A DNA stretch of 64,000 nt from Ricinus communis (lineage: Eukaryota; Streptophyta; Magnoliopsida; Malpighiales; Euphorbiaceae): NCBI RefSeq assembly GCF_019578655.1, contig NC_063258.1:28772802-28836801 (forward strand), given 5' to 3'. Under the pieces are notes generated by a model. The model searched no databases and was not told where the DNA came from. It was given only the letters and a program-made list of their open reading frames with translations. Below are positions 17,007-31,320 of the stretch, piece by piece. The position numbers were made by a program, and so were the translations under genes. Within the stretch, counting starts at the first letter, position 1; the number at the start of each line of letters is the position of its first letter.

Positions 17007-19331
17007 GGTCACCGGAAAGGGTCTCTAGAGATTGTCTTTCTTTAATTTCTCACCTATTCCTTTTGTTCTTCTTTGTCACTGAGAAGGGTTCTTCTATCCA
17101 GTGACAGTTTGTGTCAGGTTTAAATTATAGCTAATAAAATGTCTACTCTAGGGAGTCTTTTTGTATTGTATTGTTTTAGTTGAGTTGGTTCTTGATGAGA
17201 ATATCGTAAGTGGAAAAGGCAACATTCCTATATAAAGGCTAATGCCTTCTTTGTCTTAGTAGATGTGCAATCTTAGACCAATAAATGCAATTTCTTTCTT
17301 ATTTTTTTCTTTAATCCTTTACTTCTATCGAACAACAATTTAAGCTAATCTTCATATGAGAACAATTTCTGTAGCAACTTCAAGTTTAGCAATTAAATAT
17401 AAATATTTGAGTAATCTTGAGTATGCTCATGGCCACATCTCTCTTAGGAATGGAAATCTCATTTCAGAATTAGTCAGGATTTGCTATAACTTTATCTTCA
17501 ACTCAAAATGTATGGTTCAAACTTCAAGGACATGCCATATTTTGGATTCTAATTGTATTTCAAACAAAATGGATAAAATTCCCAAACAGAATTACAAGAT
17601 AGGTAATAGATATTTCAGTATATAAAATTGAAAAACAACAATAAAGAGTATGGATGAAAATGCAAATGTCTGTTACTGTGATAATTTGAACTTATATATC
17701 ACAAACATCATGTAAAAATGATTTAGGATTATAAGGTTATGATTGATGAAACTATCTCTACAGCTATGAAATTACCATTAAAAGAGGCAAAAAGCAAAAA
17801 ACAAAAAACTCAGTAGTTCCAAGGCCCACCGAAGTTAATCATAGAAAGCCCAATAATTCCAAACAGAAGACAAGTCCAGCCCACACAGGCAGTTTATGTA
17901 TTAGGCTTTGCAAGTTGTCTACTTAGGGCTCAAAGTCTGATGTAAGATATCTATCATCATGTTCAAAACAGCCTGGGAATTACAACAACGGACTATCAGG
18001 ATAAGGAATCTTAATTCTCCATTCCAAGTTTCATACCCTGTTTGTGTTTGACAGAAAATTCTAAACCATTTTTATCTTTTGAGAACCATTTTTTACTTAA
18101 ACTAAAATCAAATTTTCTTGAATTAAAATAAATGCATACTACGCAAGAAAAAAATAAATAAATATCTTTTAATAAAAAATATTTTTATTTTAATAATTTA
18201 TAAGAGGCTCATATGACTGGAAATAATTGTTTTTTTATGTTAACCATAAAATTGAAAATACTTACTATTATCATCTACAAACTGATAACTTAACGATCTC
18301 TAATTATTTTTTCACACCAATTCATGAATGCACTTATTTTATTTAAATAATGGGTATTATGCATAATTAATCATTATATTAATAAAATGGAATACAGAGC
18401 AAAGGGATTGTTAGAATTATTAAAATGAGAAAGAAAATCGAAGCAATGATGATTGTACCAAATTTATGTCGCCAGCCAAACCAAGACTGAGTCTTGAATA
18501 AAAGATTAATATTTCAGGTGTACAGTCCTAAGTAACAGTGACATCATATGACAATATCCATACAGCTAAGAAGATGCTTATCATTTTTCTGTTAATGGCC
18601 CTATCTCTCCCTTTTCTTTTTTTCTCCTTTTATTATTCATTAAACCCTTTCCCATAAAACCTTGACTTGACATTCCCTTCTTCTTCTTCTTCTTCTTCTT
18701 TTTTTTTTTATAAAAAATTTTCTAATTTTTCTGCATTCTTATCCTCACTTATTTCTTTGGTACATCATTGCTACTGCATTAGTCTTTTCCTTTTAGTTAA
18801 GGCCCCTGCCAATTAAATGCACATGCATTATCTTTTTCCTCTTTTATGCATTCTTTGAAAATCTGTAAATATATTTGTTTTGTTTTATAATAATAACTCA
18901 TATTTCATAGACAACTCTCCAAATTGTACTTTTTTTTTTTAATGTGTATATATATTAATAAAAATTTTCATTCAGAAAATATTATTTTAAAAGAGGAGAG
19001 TCAACAAATGGATACAAGTATAAGCATATAAGGGAGAGGGAATAGGCCAGGTAAGCAAAATGGAGGAGAAAGGAAATGGACCTTGTGTTTGCTGTGCTGT
19101 GGATGTGTATACTTAACATATATATACATATGATAGATTTCTTTGCTTATATTTCTCCCCCTTTCTTTGACAGTCTGTCATCTCCTTCTATCTCTCTCCT
19201 CTTCTTATATATATATACATGTATATATATGATTTCTATAATCATCTTCATTCAACATTTTCTTCTTCTTCTTTCCATATCCTTAACAAAATTTCTTTTT
19301 TTAACTAGAGCCAGAGAGATAGAGTGGCAAC
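17007..19331. other. Intergenic region germin-like gene to MOB1
   Basis: Contains the germin-like 3' UTR, then AT-rich sequence without a supported gene. A TTC microsatellite (about 18677-18700) runs into a T tract, and CT-rich sequence continues to the MOB1 start, fitting a pyrimidine-rich MOB1 promoter and leader. Confidence 0.55.
18677..18710. repeat. TTC microsatellite plus T tract
   Basis: Eight or so TTC units followed by a T run, about 630 bases upstream of the MOB1 start codon. Probably length-variable between individuals. Confidence 0.8.
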
Positions 19332-21678
19332 ATGAGTCTCTTTGGCATCGGTAGCAGGTACTCCTTTTTTCCTTTTTCTTTTCTTGATTTATCGTTTCTT
19401 TATATTGTATTTTACCGTACCCGTGTTTTGTTTAGCAATTCAGATATCTCTCTGAAATTTCCTCTTGATGCTTTATGTGTTTTGTATTGGAGCTTTGTTA
19501 TTATTACCTGTTATCTTTTTCTTTTCTTTCTTGAAATTTTAGTGTTTTGAGAGGGTGGAAATGAAACCAGAAATTGCATTTCAATATATAGGAATATTGT
19601 GATCCTAACATTTTCCCCCAGTTAGAATTTAAATACAATGCGGGTCCCACGTTGCATGAATGTAACTTGAATGAATATTTATGATGAATATGTAAGGGGG
19701 CATTTACCTTTTGTTCTGATAAATTTTATGAAGTTAATGATTTCAATGCCATTGTTTTTGTGTGGTTGGAAAGTGCAATTCTTTGCTAATTATGGTACTT
19801 TGAAATGGTTTTGGATTCATTTTATAGAAGATGGCATCATTGCACTTTATTAAAATGTGCTCATAGTGATTATTATTTTTCTTTCTTTCTGTGTGGTACT
19901 TTTATTTTATTTGTATGACTTCCTAAAATGAATGTATTTGTTGTCGAAGTGTGAGACAATTCTTCTTTCCTTTTTCTTTTTCTTTTTTTCTTTTAATCTA
20001 ATTTGGGAATTCTTCACCCTTTTGATTAACGAAGAAACCAGAAGACATTTCGGCCTAAGAAAAATGCTCCATCTGGCAGCAAGGTTGGTGGCTGCTTTTT
20101 CTGATTCTGTCTAATGTTTCTTGTGCTTATAGTTTCAATTGATGCAACATATCCACAATGTAATTGCAGGGTGCTCAACTTCAAAAACATATTGATGCTA
20201 CCTTGGGTAGTGGCAACCTAAGAGAAGCAGTTAGACTGCCCCCTGGAGAAGATGTCAATGAGTGGTTGGCTGTTAACAGTAAGATTCCATTTTTTTTTCT
20301 ATGATGTAGAACTATGGTCTTGCTATGGTGGAAAATCATTTTAAAGATTCTCTTTTCTAATTGGGGATTTGACTTTATACTTGTGCATATGTTGGTGAAT
20401 GGTTTTGGAATTTAATATGATTTTTCTTTATCTATGTTCTTGTCCGCAGCTGTGGACTTCTTCAATCAAGTGAACATTTTATATGGAACTCTTACTGAAT
20501 TTTGCACGGCATCGAACTGTCCAACAATGACTGCAGGACCAAAGTATCATCCTTGATACCTTAGTTAACCCTTTTATGGTTTTGACTGTGGAATGTTGAT
20601 GTTGGTACTTAAACTTAGTTACTGGGGCAATTAAAATAGTACGAGGCACATGTTCTGTTAACCAATCTATAAGCTGTAGTGATCTAAACATTAATGGTAA
20701 TCGGATCAAATGGTAATGTTTTCTTGTCTCAGCATAATATTAGCATGTAGAAAATTCAGATGGAAATGGAACTTTCTGCATTTTCTTGGACTACAATTGT
20801 ATAGCATTAATACTACTGTAATTACTCTCCCAATTCCAGAAGCATGCACATTGAAAAATTTTATTCATTTTGAAAGGAAGCTTACTCTTCACAGCAAACA
20901 TGTCCTTTTCATTTTGGTTGGTGTTCCTATGGTTCATGTACTTGGTTATGTTTATTTATTTACAGATACGAGTATAGATGGGCTGATGGAGTTACCATTA
21001 AGAAGCCAATTGAGGTGTCTGCACCAAAATACGTCGAGTTTTTGATGGACTGGATCGAAACTCAGCTAGATGATGAAATGATTTTCCCTCAGAAGTTGGG
21101 TTAGTAGAATTCCCTGATACAAGGAAAAAACGACCATGTATTTATATAACATCAGTTATTGTCATCTATATTTCTATATCCTGAAGTGCATCTCTATGTT
21201 AAATTGTTGTGCGCTGCACAGGGGCACCTTTTCCACCAAATTTTCGAGATGTTGTCAGGACAATCTTTAAGCGGATGTTTCGTGTTTATGCTCACATCTA
21301 CCATGAGCATTTTCAGAAGATTGTGAGTTTGAGGGAAGAAGCTCATCTAAATACTTGCTTTAAGCATTTTGTGCTGTTTACCTGGGTACGATTTTTTCTT
21401 TTTACGTCTGGTTTTTCACTTTATACCATGTTCTTACTTTGTGTATATTGATGGTCTGTAATTAATTAGCAGTTAGACAATTCATTGCTATTCTTTATGC
21501 TATTATTTACTCAATGACTGTAATACAGCCTGAAACTGCAGATCAACGACAGTCAAGTTGATTCTTCAGTTTCAATAACAACTTCAGTTACTCTGTAATG
21601 GTGCAGGAGTTCCGCTTGATTGATAGAGGGGAGCTGGCACCTCTACAAGACCTTGTTGACTCGATTCTGCAGTTATAA
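19332..21678 (+). CDS. MOB1: MOB1 kinase activator
   Basis: Seven exons (19332-19357, 20035-20083, 20170-20278, 20450-20543, 20966-21099, 21222-21385, 21607-21678) encode exactly 215 residues, the family's usual length. MOB1 binds and activates NDR/LATS-type AGC kinases in the Hippo-like pathway; in plants it affects growth, cytokinesis and auxin-linked development. Zinc ligands are all present: Cys-80 and Cys-85 in the segment TEFCTASNC, His-162 and His-167 in AHIYHEH. Other hallmarks are EYRWADG and [11 protein letters not shown]. The first exon is only 26 bases and encodes MSLFGIGS. Residue 192 is Trp in FTWEF where animal and Arabidopsis MOB1 have Gln or His; it lies at an exon boundary but no better splice site is visible. 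Confidence 0.96.
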
Positions 21679-23103
21679 TGCCTTGTGGATATCTTTCAAG
21701 TTTTTAGCTTTTAGTTTGAATGTTTTGGGGACCCAATTTTGCGAGCTTCCTTTTATCCATGTAATTTGTTCCCCTCCATTAATAGAGAAATGACTTGTTA
21801 TGCTCACAAATTAGAAAAGATTTTGGCTCCAATTGCAATGAAATCTGGCAGCAATTCTGGCGTTGCGTTTTGGTTAAGAATCCCAAAGTTTGGTAAGTGC
21901 TCGGAGACAATTGCTATGGCTGTCTAAGCAAGTAATGACCTACGCATGCCAATCTGGGAATTGAATTTAAGTTTATTAAGATTGAAACCTCATCAGGTGA
22001 CTCCGGGGAGAAATACTGAGTCATAGCTGCCGGAATTGCTAGTTCCATAGTGCTTGTTTATACTCTCCATTTACAAGACTAACTAGATAGTAATAAGGTA
22101 ATGCTAGTCCATTACCATTTGACATTTAGGATTTTGCTTTAAAGTTGTCAAATACAAGATACTGATAGCTCGTAATTACCAGTCTGAATTTGAGTTACAA
22201 TTATTTCATGTTCAGGCAAGTGAGAGAGAACAATTAACAACAATGTCACCAAGGACCGGTGCAATTATTTTCCTCTTTACCTATGCGTCTTTGTTTTATA
22301 TATAGAGATGTGATTTTGCAAAGGCAATTATTTCAATGATATGACAATCAGCAGATCAAACTTCTGCAGAAGAATTCTGAAGCAGCTGGAACTGCAACTT
22401 GTGGGGATTCATGGGTTCAAATGTTTCTACGCATCCAACTGGGTGAGCGGGGAAGTTAAATAGCATCCAACTGGCAATGTCTACAAGTTGGTTAATAGTA
22501 GTGCGATGGTGTGCTGAATGCCTCACCTATTGGCAAATAGGTCCCTCACTCGCACAGCTTTTTCCCTGGCATCTCCCATGGAATAGAGTTCTCTCGGAGC
22601 AATATCACAAGTCAGAACAGACAAATACATTACGGTAATTATAAGGGACCAGAAAGAGTTTTGGCTTGAAATGAAACTTTAATATTATTGATATTCAACA
22701 TTGTGATTGAATCAGTACTACAATTTTGGAGTAATGCTAAAATTTGTCACCCAACCTTCCTTCTTTCCTCAAAAAGAGCCCCATGATTGTTTAGTCAAGT
22801 GTTGTTCAGTATAAAGAAGATTGGCATGAGTGTCTGCCTTCAATTGTGACACCCTAAGAATGATGTATAAAACCTCTGCAGTGAGCAGTATAATAGGCTG
22901 TTAGAATCGCTATCACTTTGCATTTGCTCTATCTTATACATGCAGAAGCGCCTTCAACCAGTAAACCAATTGCCACCTGACTTTGGATGATCGAGTTTGC
23001 GCCTTTCTGTGATAATAAGCCCGGAAGAAAGGCAGCATGCTGTTTTATGTATGCATCGAGCTTACACCTTGAATTAGTATGAGGAAACTGGCCTATATGT
23101 ACT
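21679..23103. other. Convergent intergenic region MOB1 / O-fucosyltransferase
   Basis: Holds the 3' UTRs of two convergent genes: MOB1 from the left and the O-fucosyltransferase gene from the right (down to about 22,700). No further gene, RNA or repeat is evident. Confidence 0.6.
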
Positions 23104-26100
23104 CTACTTTTCTTCTGTTGTTTCACAAATACATCCTGGAAGGGGATTTGCATAAAAACTTTCCTCCAGTTTTGGAAACTCTCCAGGCTCCCTTAGATAT
23201 GGAGCACCAACTCTATCTTTGTGAAGCTCTTTCACTTTGGAACTGAACGACTCCCATGATATTTTCCCTTCATCCAACTCGTCCACTAGTTTCACAAAAT
23301 TCATCCTGCCAACAACCAATTGTTATTGTTATATTTGAATGAAATGGAGAAAAAAGCAACCTAATAACACTATTTAACCATACATATTAGGTGAAGTTGG
23401 AAGACAATAGGTTAGATCATTACTTGTCTGGGTTAATAGTTTTCTTGAAGTCCTCAAATCGTCTATGACCTTGAACTGCCTTTGCCATATTTCCATCATA
23501 GGTAAAAACAAATACATCACTTTGAAGTGCAATAACATAGTCTAAACCAGCCAACATGTTCTGATGTTTCTTGAAGGGATTCAGCTCTTGTTCGGTGGAA
23601 AGAGATGAATGTGAGAATATGTAAGGGAATTCATCCAGAAGATATTGCATGCTTCCATTCCCATAGGCTTCACCAGCTACCAAGTAAATTCTGGTGTCCA
23701 ATGGGAAACCCATCCCTTTAAGCAAAAGAGAAGTCTCCCTAGGGGTCAACGGGCAACCACCAAGCAACCTTCTTTCTGTTCCATTTATTTCTTTCTCCTT
23801 CCAATGGCTCACTTCATAACGCATCTTGCGCAGCTCTTCATCTTCTTCTGCGGTCAAATTATGACTGCAGCCTGTAAATGCAAGCATATCCTTCTCATAC
23901 CTACAGTCAACAGTGAGAAAGTATAAGCACCTTAAGCAGAGTCGTACAATATTCCCCCTGTTCATATTTAAAGACTAGAGACCAAGTGGTATTCAGGACA
24001 AACTCATGACATGATTTACAATGAAAAGAAAACATATCATCTTAATTTCTCTAAGAGTTTCAACAATAAGAACCAACCTCAAATGGAGAGCAAGATACGG
24101 GCTTCCATTTTGTCTCATTCTAGAGATCAAGATGTTTCCAAGTTCTTCTATTGGTTCAGAGTACTTCAATGCCCTATAATTAACACGGCATCTCAGCCTC
24201 TGTATGGAATCGGGAAGCCCATTGTTGGCAAGGCGAGAATCAGTGTGAGTGAAATAGATTACTTTGTGCTGCTTCAACAGTGGCAGGACCTCAGTTTTAT
24301 AATAACTAACCTGAACAAAGAAATCACAGGTTGAACAGATAATAGTCAGTCTCATAGAACGTACAGTAATAATCTAGTCCTGACTAGCCTTATACTGTAC
24401 TGGTTCTCCATAGAACTTAAAGGAACAAAAAAGTTAATCAAATTGACCAACCTTAGACCAAGAAATTGGTGTTTTTGTAAGAGGTTCGATTCCAGCATAT
24501 TCAGGCGGTAATGTCTCAACAATGTGGATATCATTCTTCAATGTGTCGATGAAGTATTGCCAATTGAATAGATCCTTGAAGCCACTGCAAACAGAAATGA
24601 AATAAGTTGGCTCTAAGATCATTCAAAAACATTACAATACTCGTGCAATTCAAACGCTGGATTCAAACACTGGATAAAGGATTCCCTAAATGCAAGAGTG
24701 CAACCCAGTGACATGTGTTGATGATAACTTTTATTGGAAGCCTATCATACTCCATAATGAAAATCAGATAAAATATCTGTTATGACTAAAGAAAAATTGA
24801 CATGCTCTTAACCTACTCCTCAAAACACAATGTGCTCACAAGAATTAGTTGAGTATCATTTTTCCTAGTAGCAAAACTCATACTTTTTAAATATCATAAT
24901 AATCTATTAAAGACTAGAAGGCACACAGGGATAATATGCCTGACGTAATCTTCATATGTGATTTGCTTACATGCATTAAGCAATAATATTACCCTCTTAC
25001 TACTATATATTAGTATACTCTTGCAAGCATAACAACATACTCTGGATCAGTTATTATACTCATCTCTAATATAAGTCACTGAATGTTCCATCCGACCAAT
25101 CAGATCAATTGTAATCAGCCTATGCAAAATTCTCAACTTCAATTTTGCAAGAAAGGAACTAGTTTTATGCTATTAGTCCAGTTGTATGAGAGATAAAATC
25201 ATCTAAAATAACCTTTCATCAGCCCAGTAGGAGGTGTGATCCAGAGAAGGAAGAACAAGTGTTGCCTTCATAATCTTAGCCACAGCAACCATATCACAAA
25301 TCTGTGCACTAGAAATATTGATACATTAGGCCATCATTGATATTAAAACAAATATCAGCTAAAAGAAATGATAAAAAAATAGCCGCACCCCAAATCTCAT
25401 CTGATTTAAGCCACCATTAGCATTTATGAGAATGTAACCGTTTGTCTTTGCATCCAGCTCTGCCAAAAGAAGAAAAATGGATTTTTAGGTGGTGCATAAA
25501 AGGGAGAGAGGAAGAGAGATTAATAGGCGATCTAACTGTTTAAGTTTCGTACTTTTGCGGCTTCTTGATTGGTCAATACACTGGGTGAAATTCTCACTGT
25601 TGGGTCTGGACCAGATTCCTGAGAACTGAAGATAATAAATTTCAGAAAATAAGCAAGATAATATTCTTCACAAGGTTAGGTTTCTGTCAGTTCCCACAAA
25701 AATTAAATTTAGGTTTTTCTACTTTCTTTGGTTTCTTAGAAAGTAAACATTACATTGCATAACACAAATGCTTAAGATGAAAATCATGACTTACATCACC
25801 AACTACACCTGATAATACAGTCGTTATGTCTTGCTCCTCGTAAGTCACCTCCATCCCATGTCCGTAAGTATCAGAGTCTTGAGAGTTTTGATATTTATCA
25901 TGGACTTGAGTTGTAAAATCAGGTAAATCCTAATTCGAACAGTGAAACATTTCAGATAAGATAAAGAAAACCATCTATCAGAATGAAGGAAATGCAAGAA
26001 TACACATACGCATGCATATACAGAGTTACAAAATCACATAATAAAAATAGTGAAAACAGAAAAACACATCTCCATGTACAATACAAAGTTAGATTACCAG

Positions 26101-27117
26101 AGAAAGCAAAAATTTTAAAGCAATAAGATATTGATAATGAAATGTCCAGGAAAACACACAACCCGTATGGTCTTATGACTCTATCTCTCAGCATATATAT
26201 ATATATATATATATATATACAGCAGCATAAATGGAAAAGCAGTTTGTATTAAGTCCTAAAATTGTTTTAATCATCTAAAAGCAGGAGAAACTATCCCTGC
26301 ACTTATATCTCAGAAAAAGAAACTAGAGTATGTTACTGGGAACGACTAAGGATTTATTTAGTATTAAATTTACAGGTACAAGCTCATAGAAGACAGTTCC
26401 AAATCATATTTTCACAAGTCAAAAATTTTCAGTCTTCTGTTGATAAGACCAGCCAATAGCTAAAAATAATTTCATCAGATAAGTACTGCAAGTGTTCTAA
26501 AATAGCAAAAAAAAACATACAAATGACACTTCATACAATCAAATTACTAAGCAAAACAATTAAAATTCTAAGAACAATGAATAAAAAAATACATAAATTT
26601 ATAAAATAACCTGATTGGAGTTAGCAGCAGCTTTTTCAAGAGCAGATCCAAACCACCCATTAGCACAAATCTTAAAAACACCCAAAAATAAACACAGCCC
26701 GCAGAACAAAAAGAACATTAATTGCCCTAAATTCTTCCTATCTCTAAAACCCAACTCCACTACTACAGATCCAATACCACCCCCAACACCCTTTTTATTC
26801 AAGAAATTTTTAACAACACCACCATGAACTCTCTGCGTCACATACTGACTGTAATTCTGCTGCCTCTCAAACACCTCAATAGATTCAGATCTAGGTGAAT
26901 TAAGCTGCTGCAAATCAATCTCGTGACTATTATTGTCACTCTGGTTATTACTAATGTTGATATGGGTATTGCTGCCATTGGTGGTGGAGGTTGCAGTAGT
27001 GGTGGTGGTGTGGCGTTTAAAAGACGGAGCCCGGCGAGTCATCGGGCCCGAAAATCGAGGGCTGTTAACTCTCTGAGAAACTCCATCACTACTACTTGTG
27101 TTATGGTGGTGACCCAT
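23104..27117 (-). CDS. O-fucosyltransferase family protein
   Basis: Nine exons on the minus strand (26611-27117, 25795-25929, 25553-25618, 25389-25457, 25213-25301, 24452-24584, 24078-24310, 23424-23900, 23104-23305) give 636 residues. The N-terminus is a polar, Thr/Asn-rich tail of about 130 residues, then one membrane segment (about 131-151, [16 protein letters not shown]), as in type II Golgi proteins. The catalytic part contains [37 protein letters not shown] and [21 protein letters not shown], hallmarks of the plant O-fucosyltransferase-like (former DUF246) family. Relatives modify cell-wall glycans or proteins, including pectin synthesis and nuclear SPY-independent targets; the acceptor here is unknown. 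Exon 4 uses a GCAGAG acceptor, where the downstream AG is the one that keeps the frame. Exon 1 intron contains an AT microsatellite at 26193-26219. Confidence 0.92.
26193..26219. repeat. AT microsatellite
   Basis: Thirteen AT units in the first intron of the O-fucosyltransferase gene; likely polymorphic. Confidence 0.9.
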
Positions 27118-30100
27118 GTAAACGAATAATAAAAATCAATTTTTTTTTAATATTTTGAAATGTGTAGCCTTATCTTGAATAATAATAACAGAGATTTTGA
27201 ATTGATTCTGATGAGATGGTCTTTAACAAACCCAGAGAAAGAAAGATTTTCTGTTTTCGAAAAAAAAGAGGGTAATATTATCTGTATATAACAGTAACAA
27301 TAATCTTGGTGGATTTTCTGTGTCTGAAACTTGAGTTTGTTGCAGAGAACAAGGAAAAAGAACTGAAAGCTAATAAAAAGCTCTCTTTTCTTCTTTGTTT
27401 CTGGATTGCTTGCTTGCTTGCTTGCGAACAACAGAAATGGGTTGATCTGGACCTTTTCTTTATATTAAAATTATTGTTTCACCAATCAAGTCAAGACTAA
27501 AGATACAGTAAGTCAAATTAGTTTTTAATTACAGTTCATAAATCTAAATTAATATCAATAAAACCTGAGTTCCTTCAACTGTCAATAGATATTGACCGAG
27601 TCCATTAAAATTTTATATTAAATTTTTAAAACATAAAATAAAATAAAACACTTCAGTAATGCGATTCTCCGGTTGACCGACAGTTGTATAATCCCACCAA
27701 AAATTTGGCAAAAATCTTCAGCTTTTAATAGAGAAGTAAATATGCTGCAACTAAAAGAATAAAGCTTTAATACAGAGTTCCTTTTCCAAAAGTAATTCAA
27801 GCGGTAAAATTGCTGATTTGTTCACTCCATTACTTGCCTTTTATAGCAAAGGAGATTTCCTAAGAAATCACCAGTTTCTATTTTACTTCAATTTCCTTTT
27901 TCAACAAATAATTTAAAGCACGCGACCATTATTAATCCCAAAATGTAAAACAATATGAAAAAACAAAACCATAAAAGAAAGATAAAAGTAATTAAAATAA
28001 GAGTACTGTTAAATGATTTGTACTAATTTTTATCCACTTTATGTAAGATATCATATACAATATTTTAAATTTAGAAAATAATATTATAAAATATTATATG
28101 TTGCATCAAGTAAGAATTAGATGTTAATTGAATATCTATTGTTTTTCTTAAATAAATTTCAATAGTTAATTCAAAAGGTCATTAAATGTTATGATGAGAT
28201 TTTTATTTTCCAAAAAGATGTTCACAGTTAAATAGAAAAATACCCATTTTACTGCACTGAAAACTCTATAGCAGAAGCTATTGTTCACAATAATATATAA
28301 ATTCATGATTCATTTAAATTTTTTTATCTTGAATGTCAATTATAATAATAAAATATTTTTGTAACTAAATAATAAATTTTCTAATTTCATTATTTCTTTA
28401 CAAAGACCTAATGATTGCGAGATAAGGGTACACTACCCTTTAAACTAAGGCTCATAATTGAACCGAATTAAGTTAAGTTTTGATGGGTTAGGCTTGATTT
28501 GCTTGTTTATTTATATCCCACGAGTTATGAGCTTAATTGAGTTTTAAGAAAATAATAAATATAAATTATAGATTAATATGTTCATGAACTTATTATAAGA
28601 ATTAAGATATCTATATTATAAAGAATGTAATATATTTATGACTTTATTCTAGTATAAACTATAAAATTTATATATTAAAAATTAAATTATTGATGTCATA
28701 TTTTATTTATAAGTCTATTTATAACTTGACTCGTAAATGTAACGAGTTATATCTTATATAATTTGAATTCGACTTACTAAATCCAAATATCAAAATATTA
28801 AAAATTTCATAAAGGAAATAACTGTCAAATGGTAAATATTATATTATATTAATCTGAATTGAGATAATAAATAAATATAGAAAGGAAAAATATTTTAGGA
28901 CGGTAAATATATTCAAAGACACATTTAAATCACTGTTTGGATTTGGAAAAAAGCTATTATAGTCTTTAACAATAATAGTAGCACGAGTGGATGACAGCAG
29001 CCTCCAGTTTTAAAAAGGAGACGACGTAGTATGGTAGTAGTATAAGTAAATTGACCTAAGGCCAATAGCAAATTAATTAGAGAACAATTAAAAAAAAAAA
29101 AAAAACATGTTATCTTTGACAAGTAGTCCAAGTAAGTACCCTAATCCACTGTTTAAGTTGATTAAAAAAAACAAAAAAAATGGTCCAAATTTAGGAAAAC
29201 TATGTTAGAACGCGTATTCTTATTTTTATATGTTTCTAATTAGTTAAGCTATTTTTTAATAAGTATTTTTCTTTTTTAGTGAGAAGTAGCATTTCAGTTA
29301 TATATTTTAATAATAAATAAGTTTAACAGAAATCAATCGTCTGAATTAATTAATTAATTATTAAGATGGCCCGTAAGTTTATTCATTATTTAAATCATTC
29401 TCAATTACTTTATTTTATCCATATATCTTATTATTCTTTTAAGTGTTTAGATTATTTAGTCTAATTGCTCTCTTGAATGAAACTATGTGCATGCAAATGA
29501 TATCAGCTGAGCTGGCTAATGATTCCCACAGCTCAACTCCATTTGCTGCCCAGCCCATCAAAGCTGACCAACCCGTAAAGACGAAATAAGGCCTCAGTTT
29601 TCTGGTAGCTTCATTCTTCTGTCAACTAGACATGTCGCTGTTGGCTAAGGACATAAAAAGGTGTATTCTTGACTAGCAGCCCTTACGCGGCGGATAAATA
29701 GCGGCTGCATAATGAATTATATAAGACTAACTTTTTTTTTAATATTTATTTTCCTTTCTTGTCTGTAATGCAAATCTACGCGCGGTTTACGGAGATAAAT
29801 CCAAGTCATTGTTTTTCAGTTATCGTCCATGATGATGCCCGAGGGCGAGGCGTGAGGTAAAAGACTGTCTCTCAAATTTAGGTTAAGTTTCGTAAAAGTC
29901 CTTAAGTTTTTAATTTGTGTCATTAAATTTCTTGGACTTTAATGATTATCAATAGACTTTTTTTTTTTTTTTCTGCGAGTTAAAAGACACATATGGAAAT
30001 CTAACGTGAGATGTCCACGTCATTCTCACACAGCTTCAACTTCTCATTTCCAATATGTGTAAAAGTGGTTTATAAATAAACCAATAGTGTTAACACACAA

Positions 30101-31159
30101 GGCGTTCATTTAAAAGATTAAAAATAAAATATTAAATTAAATAAAATAACAAAATTAAAATTAATAAACTACTTTCCTTTTATTCAAATATCCTAAACCT
30201 AATTACAATTGAGATGATATGAATGGCAATCAAAATTAAAATATACCATATTCTTGGCAAAGAGAAGAAACTTGGAACTCGATCTACGAGATTTTCTCTC
30301 TTGGTTGATGACTTTAAGGTGAAGTCTGCATATTTTAGGAAGGAATACGAAGGTCTAATATCGTTATCTCTACATTCATTTGCTTTCTTAACCAACATCT
30401 ACTATTCACGTACTAGATTTCTTAGATAGCGTTGTACATTTGGAGGGATAAATCATTTTTTTTTTCATTTATATCTTAAAGTAATCCTGTATAGAGAATT
30501 AAGAAGGTCTAAATTATACTTTTTAATAATTTTATTTAATTATTTTAATTTATTTTTAAAAATTTTTTTCGATGACTTTTAAAATTTTAAAGTAAAAACA
30601 AAAATATTTTAGAAATTTAATTGTACTTACTAAAATAATAATAATTATAAATCAAAAAAATAATTTATCCTATATACTTAATAATATAACCATTAAAATT
30701 TGTATGTATGTGCATTCTTTTACATATTTTACCTTTAAATATATTAAAATTTTTATGTATGTGCATTCTTTTACATACTTTACAGCTAAATGCAACAAAA
30801 ATTTTATTAACTCACTAAATTTTATATTTTTAATATCTAAACATATTTAATTTTTTATTAAATTTAATATGTATCTAATCTTATATTATATTTAAATATT
30901 TTTATATAATATATGTACACACATTAAAAGAAAATATATATTAAATATTTAATTAATTAAATAAAATATATATTATATATCGTAATTAAGTTTAAATATT
31001 TATTAAATTATGTAAATAACCAATTGTTAATATATAAATATATATATTTTTCTTTTTTTCAAAAGTAATATGGACCGGTCATTTTATTGTTCTTATCCGA
31101 AACTGAAAGGTCTTTTATTTTATTTAAAAAAATACAAAACTGTTAATATTGCTGCAACA
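27118..31159. other. Divergent intergenic region, AT-rich
   Basis: Starts with the O-fucosyltransferase leader and promoter (27,118 to about 27,500). The remainder is AT-rich non-coding sequence with no gene I can support. A 51-base tandem duplication lies at 30692-30793. A stretch at about 29,880-30,080 resembles the generic ends of non-autonomous plant transposons (repeated talk of short direct words around AAGTCC) but no terminal repeats could be fixed. Confidence 0.5.
30692..30793. repeat. 51-base tandem duplication
   Basis: Two copies sharing ATTAAAATTT and TATGTATGTGCATTCTTTTA, offset by 51 bases, with few differences. It lies in AT-rich intergenic DNA about 530 bases before the RAD7-like gene. 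Confidence 0.75.
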
Positions 31160-31171
31160 TTTGGCGGGAAA
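31160..31171 (+). promoter_or_regulatory. E2F-type site, distal, RAD7-like promoter
   Basis: TTTGGCGGGAAA matches the E2F consensus TTTSSCGS and is close to palindromic. It lies 150 bases upstream of the RAD7-like ATG and in the same direction. Function is inferred from the consensus only. Confidence 0.6.
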
Positions 31172-31277
31172 CCCGAAGCATCGTATCGCGCGAGTAATAA
31201 ATACCAAAAACCCTAAAAGCAGTAACCCAAAAAGGTCGCCAAACTCTGCTACACATTCCCTCTATTACGACTGTCCA

Positions 31278-31291
31278 TTTCCCGCCATTTT
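31278..31291 (-). promoter_or_regulatory. E2F-type site, proximal, RAD7-like promoter
   Basis: TTTCCCGCCATTTT, i.e. AATGGCGGGAAA on the other strand, lies 30 bases before the RAD7-like ATG. With the site at 31160 it makes a pair of opposed E2F elements about 110 bases apart, an arrangement seen in S-phase and DNA-repair genes. Confidence 0.6.
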
Positions 31292-31320
31292 CTGTTTGGT
31301 TGGTCACTAACTAAGCAGCC

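Noticed and set aside
30180..30429. Overlapping open frames on both strands upstream of the RAD7-like gene
   Set aside because: Short, overlapping, in AT-rich DNA; neither shows a motif or regulatory context.
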